Made by a program: the position numbers and the translations under genes. From the NCBI GenBank assembly GCA_965247385.1, contig CBDFHG010000007.1:930001-994000 (forward strand): a stretch of DNA of 64,000 nt. Reading direction: 5' to 3'. The notes beneath the pieces are model-generated. The model was not told the origin of the DNA, did no database searches, and saw only the letters and a program-made list of their open reading frames with translations. Position 1 is the stretch's first letter. Each line of letters begins with the position of its first letter. Source of the DNA: Thermohalobaculum sp965247385. GTDB lineage: Bacteria; Pseudomonadota; Alphaproteobacteria; Rhodobacterales; Rhodobacteraceae. Shown in pieces: positions 63,029 to 64,000 of the stretch.

Positions 63029-63051
63029 AAGCCGCCCCGATCGAGCGGCTT
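63029..63051 (+). terminator. Hairpin terminator after the HU gene
   Basis: AAGCCGC … GCGGCTT, a 7-bp stem with a 9-base loop, beginning three bases past the stop codon, in the gap to the convergent DUF1640-type gene. It is preceded by an A-run, so it may serve both directions. Confidence 0.55.
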
Positions 63052-63070
63052 CGGCGTTGTTTGGGATGGC

Positions 63071-63361
63071 TCACCCGACCATGAATCGGAGCATTGCGAA
63101 GATGAAGCCCAACTGGACGAACAACGCCCCTGCCCCCCATTTGAACATTTCCGATTTGGCGTCGGCGATTCCAGTCTTCACCTCGGCGATGTCTTGCTTG
63201 AGTTCGGCCTTCACCTCGGCGATATCGGACTTCGTTGCGAGTTCCGAGGTATCTGCGGCGGAGAGACCTTCGACGATGGCCTCGGCCAGACCTTCCTCGG
63301 CCCCCGCGTCGCGGAGCTTCTTGGTAAAAGCCAGTGTGTCGATCTGTAGGGCATGTGCCAT
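63071..63361 (-). CDS. DUF1640-like coiled-coil membrane protein
   Basis: A 96-residue protein starting at 63361 (MAHALQIDTLAFTKKLRDAG), with AGAAAGG ahead; an earlier ATG at 63370 is too near that site. A long coiled coil (ELATKSDIAEVKAELKQDIA) is followed by a C-terminal membrane helix (GALFVQLGFIFAMLRF). It shares its plan and the ELATK repeat with the protein at 38810-39049. Function unknown. Confidence 0.7.
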   Translation of the reverse strand: MAHALQIDTLAFTKKLRDAGAEEGLAEAIVEGLSAADTSELATKSDIAEVKAELKQDIAEVKTGIADAKSEMFKWGAGALFVQLGFIFAMLRFMVG

Positions 63362-63682
63362 GATGTGCATCCTTTCTGGAAATATAGGCTGGTTTTCGGG
63401 ACTTGCCTAGGCCGTTTCCGACGCAAGCCAAGGCAATCGCTTTTAAACCTGAACATCGGCCCGGATCATGTTGAGCATGAAGTCATCGCCCCATCCGGCC
63501 TTTTTTGATCTTGCCGCGCATTGATCCTTTTGTGGATCGTCGAGGACATGGAACGGGCCGGGCTGCGCGACAATTGGGGGGCTTTCTGGGAATGACCGCG
63601 CACAGCAAGAGATTGGGGTTGCTGTGGCTGGCTCTGGCGAGGGGCCTAACAGCCCGTTGAAAAAGTCGCCATTGACCGGGTT
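63362..63682. other. Intergenic region with the end of an IS element
   Basis: No supported gene. Around 63640-63665 the sequence CCTAACAGCCCGTTGAAAAA has the look of the terminal inverted repeat of an IS element whose transposase enters from the right edge. A minus-strand frame at 63483-63701 has no recognisable content. Confidence 0.4.
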
Positions 63683-64000
63683 TCACCCCACGACGAAACA
63701 TGACGCGGCGTCGGCGGTTTCGCCATCCTCCGGGACGATGAGGACGATCTGAGCGACCAGAACGGCTCCAGAGGGCGCAACAAGCACGAAAACACCGCCA
63801 TATCCGCCCGCCACAGCCTGGCGCGGGGTGCCGGCGCCGATGAGTTGGCGCATCAGCAACGAGAGGTTGTGGCCGGCGACATGAAGCAGGTATCGCTTGT
63901 GCACATTCTCGCGCCCGCGCAGCCAGGTTCGGCGCATGCCGCCGCGATCGAGGGTGTGGGCAAAGCAGCGCTCGACGATCTCGGCGCGCAGCTTGAAGGC
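63683..64000 (-). CDS. IS transposase, C-terminal part (runs off the window)
   Basis: The minus-strand frame is open from the window edge to a stop at 63683. It reads FKLRAEIVERCFAHTLDRGG, MRRTWLRGRENVHKRYLLHV and AGHNLSLLMRQLIGAGTPR, the C-terminal end of a DDE transposase of the IS1182/IS5-like group (VERxFAH…TGG…RGxEN). The catalytic Glu is probably the one in IVERCFAH. The N-terminal part lies outside the window. Confidence 0.75.
   Translation of the reverse strand, partial: AFKLRAEIVERCFAHTLDRGGMRRTWLRGRENVHKRYLLHVAGHNLSLLMRQLIGAGTPRQAVAGGYGGVFVLVAPSGAVLVAQIVLIVPEDGETADAASCFVVG

Noticed and set aside
1..64000. CRISPR arrays
   Set aside because: No series of regularly spaced 25-40 bp repeats was seen. 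The only sizeable repeats are the two 353-bp copies, the 69-bp duplication and short tandem duplications.
1..64000. tRNA or rRNA genes, including a tRNA attachment site for the island
   Set aside because: No cloverleaf with TTCGANTC T-arm and CCA-type end was recognised by eye near either island junction or the recombinase remnant; a dedicated tRNA search was not possible.

Overview
The window looks like part of an alphaproteobacterial chromosome of the Rhodobacterales type. It is GC-rich and carries core gene orders usual in that group: dprA-topA-rnr; tupB-tupC-tupA; ccmC-ccmD-ccmG followed by convergent septation protein A, EamA transporter, ftsY, mtaB and dapF. DUF2794, DUF1523 and HspQ proteins also fit. 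No rRNA, tRNA or CRISPR array was recognised.

Layout. 0.5-1.3 kb: a decayed IS6-family element. 1.4-8.8 kb: dprA (frameshifted), topA, a broken secreted esterase, rnr and DUF2794. 9-12.9 kb: hspQ, an AEC carrier, a lytic transglycosylase lipoprotein and envelope proteins of unknown function. 12.9-17.5 kb: a minus-strand polyamine-type ABC transporter (ATPase, binding protein, two permeases). 18.8-23.2 kb: a plus-strand Fe(III)-type ABC transporter with a double permease. 23.3-26.8 kb: a Na+/H+ antiporter with a cyclic-nucleotide-binding tail, and a Nudix hydrolase.

27-39.7 kb is an accessory island. Two ~353-bp nearly identical direct repeats flank it, and it splits what was probably an ordinary two-gene locus. 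Its core is a three-gene cassette: a 1343-aa Eco57I-type adenine methyltransferase, a 1123-aa protein with a PLD nuclease motif and a SNF2-type helicase, and a GmrSD-like DUF262/HNH protein. The last is split by a -1 frameshift at a GGGAAAA heptamer followed by a stem-loop. A strong hairpin terminator closes the cassette. Behind it lie wreckage of a second DNA methyltransferase, a frameshifted zinc-ribbon protein and IS1595/IS5 relics. The set resembles a restriction or DISARM-like defence module without the drmA/B/C core, and it is the best candidate here for an undescribed system.

39.7-49.4 kb returns to core functions: HxlR regulator, tungstate uptake, cytochrome c maturation, FtsY, tRNA modification and DapF. 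49.8-51.8 kb is a second small accessory patch: an exonuclease-BRCT protein coupled to an orphan gene, beside a chimeric IS91/IS256 open frame. 52.2-60 kb holds pgi, glpK and pgm, interrupted by an AT-rich DUF6765 gene and an HTH plus Rpn-nuclease pair. 60-64 kb holds a DksA-like protein, an AhpD-like peroxidase, phage-tail and IS21 fragments, an HU protein, a DUF1640-type protein and the end of a transposase that leaves the window.

Frameshifts and IS remnants are frequent (dprA, esterase, DUF262, zinc ribbon, a signal peptide, IS6). Some may be assembly errors. Others (a 10-bp duplication, a shared lesion in two repeats) look like real mutations.
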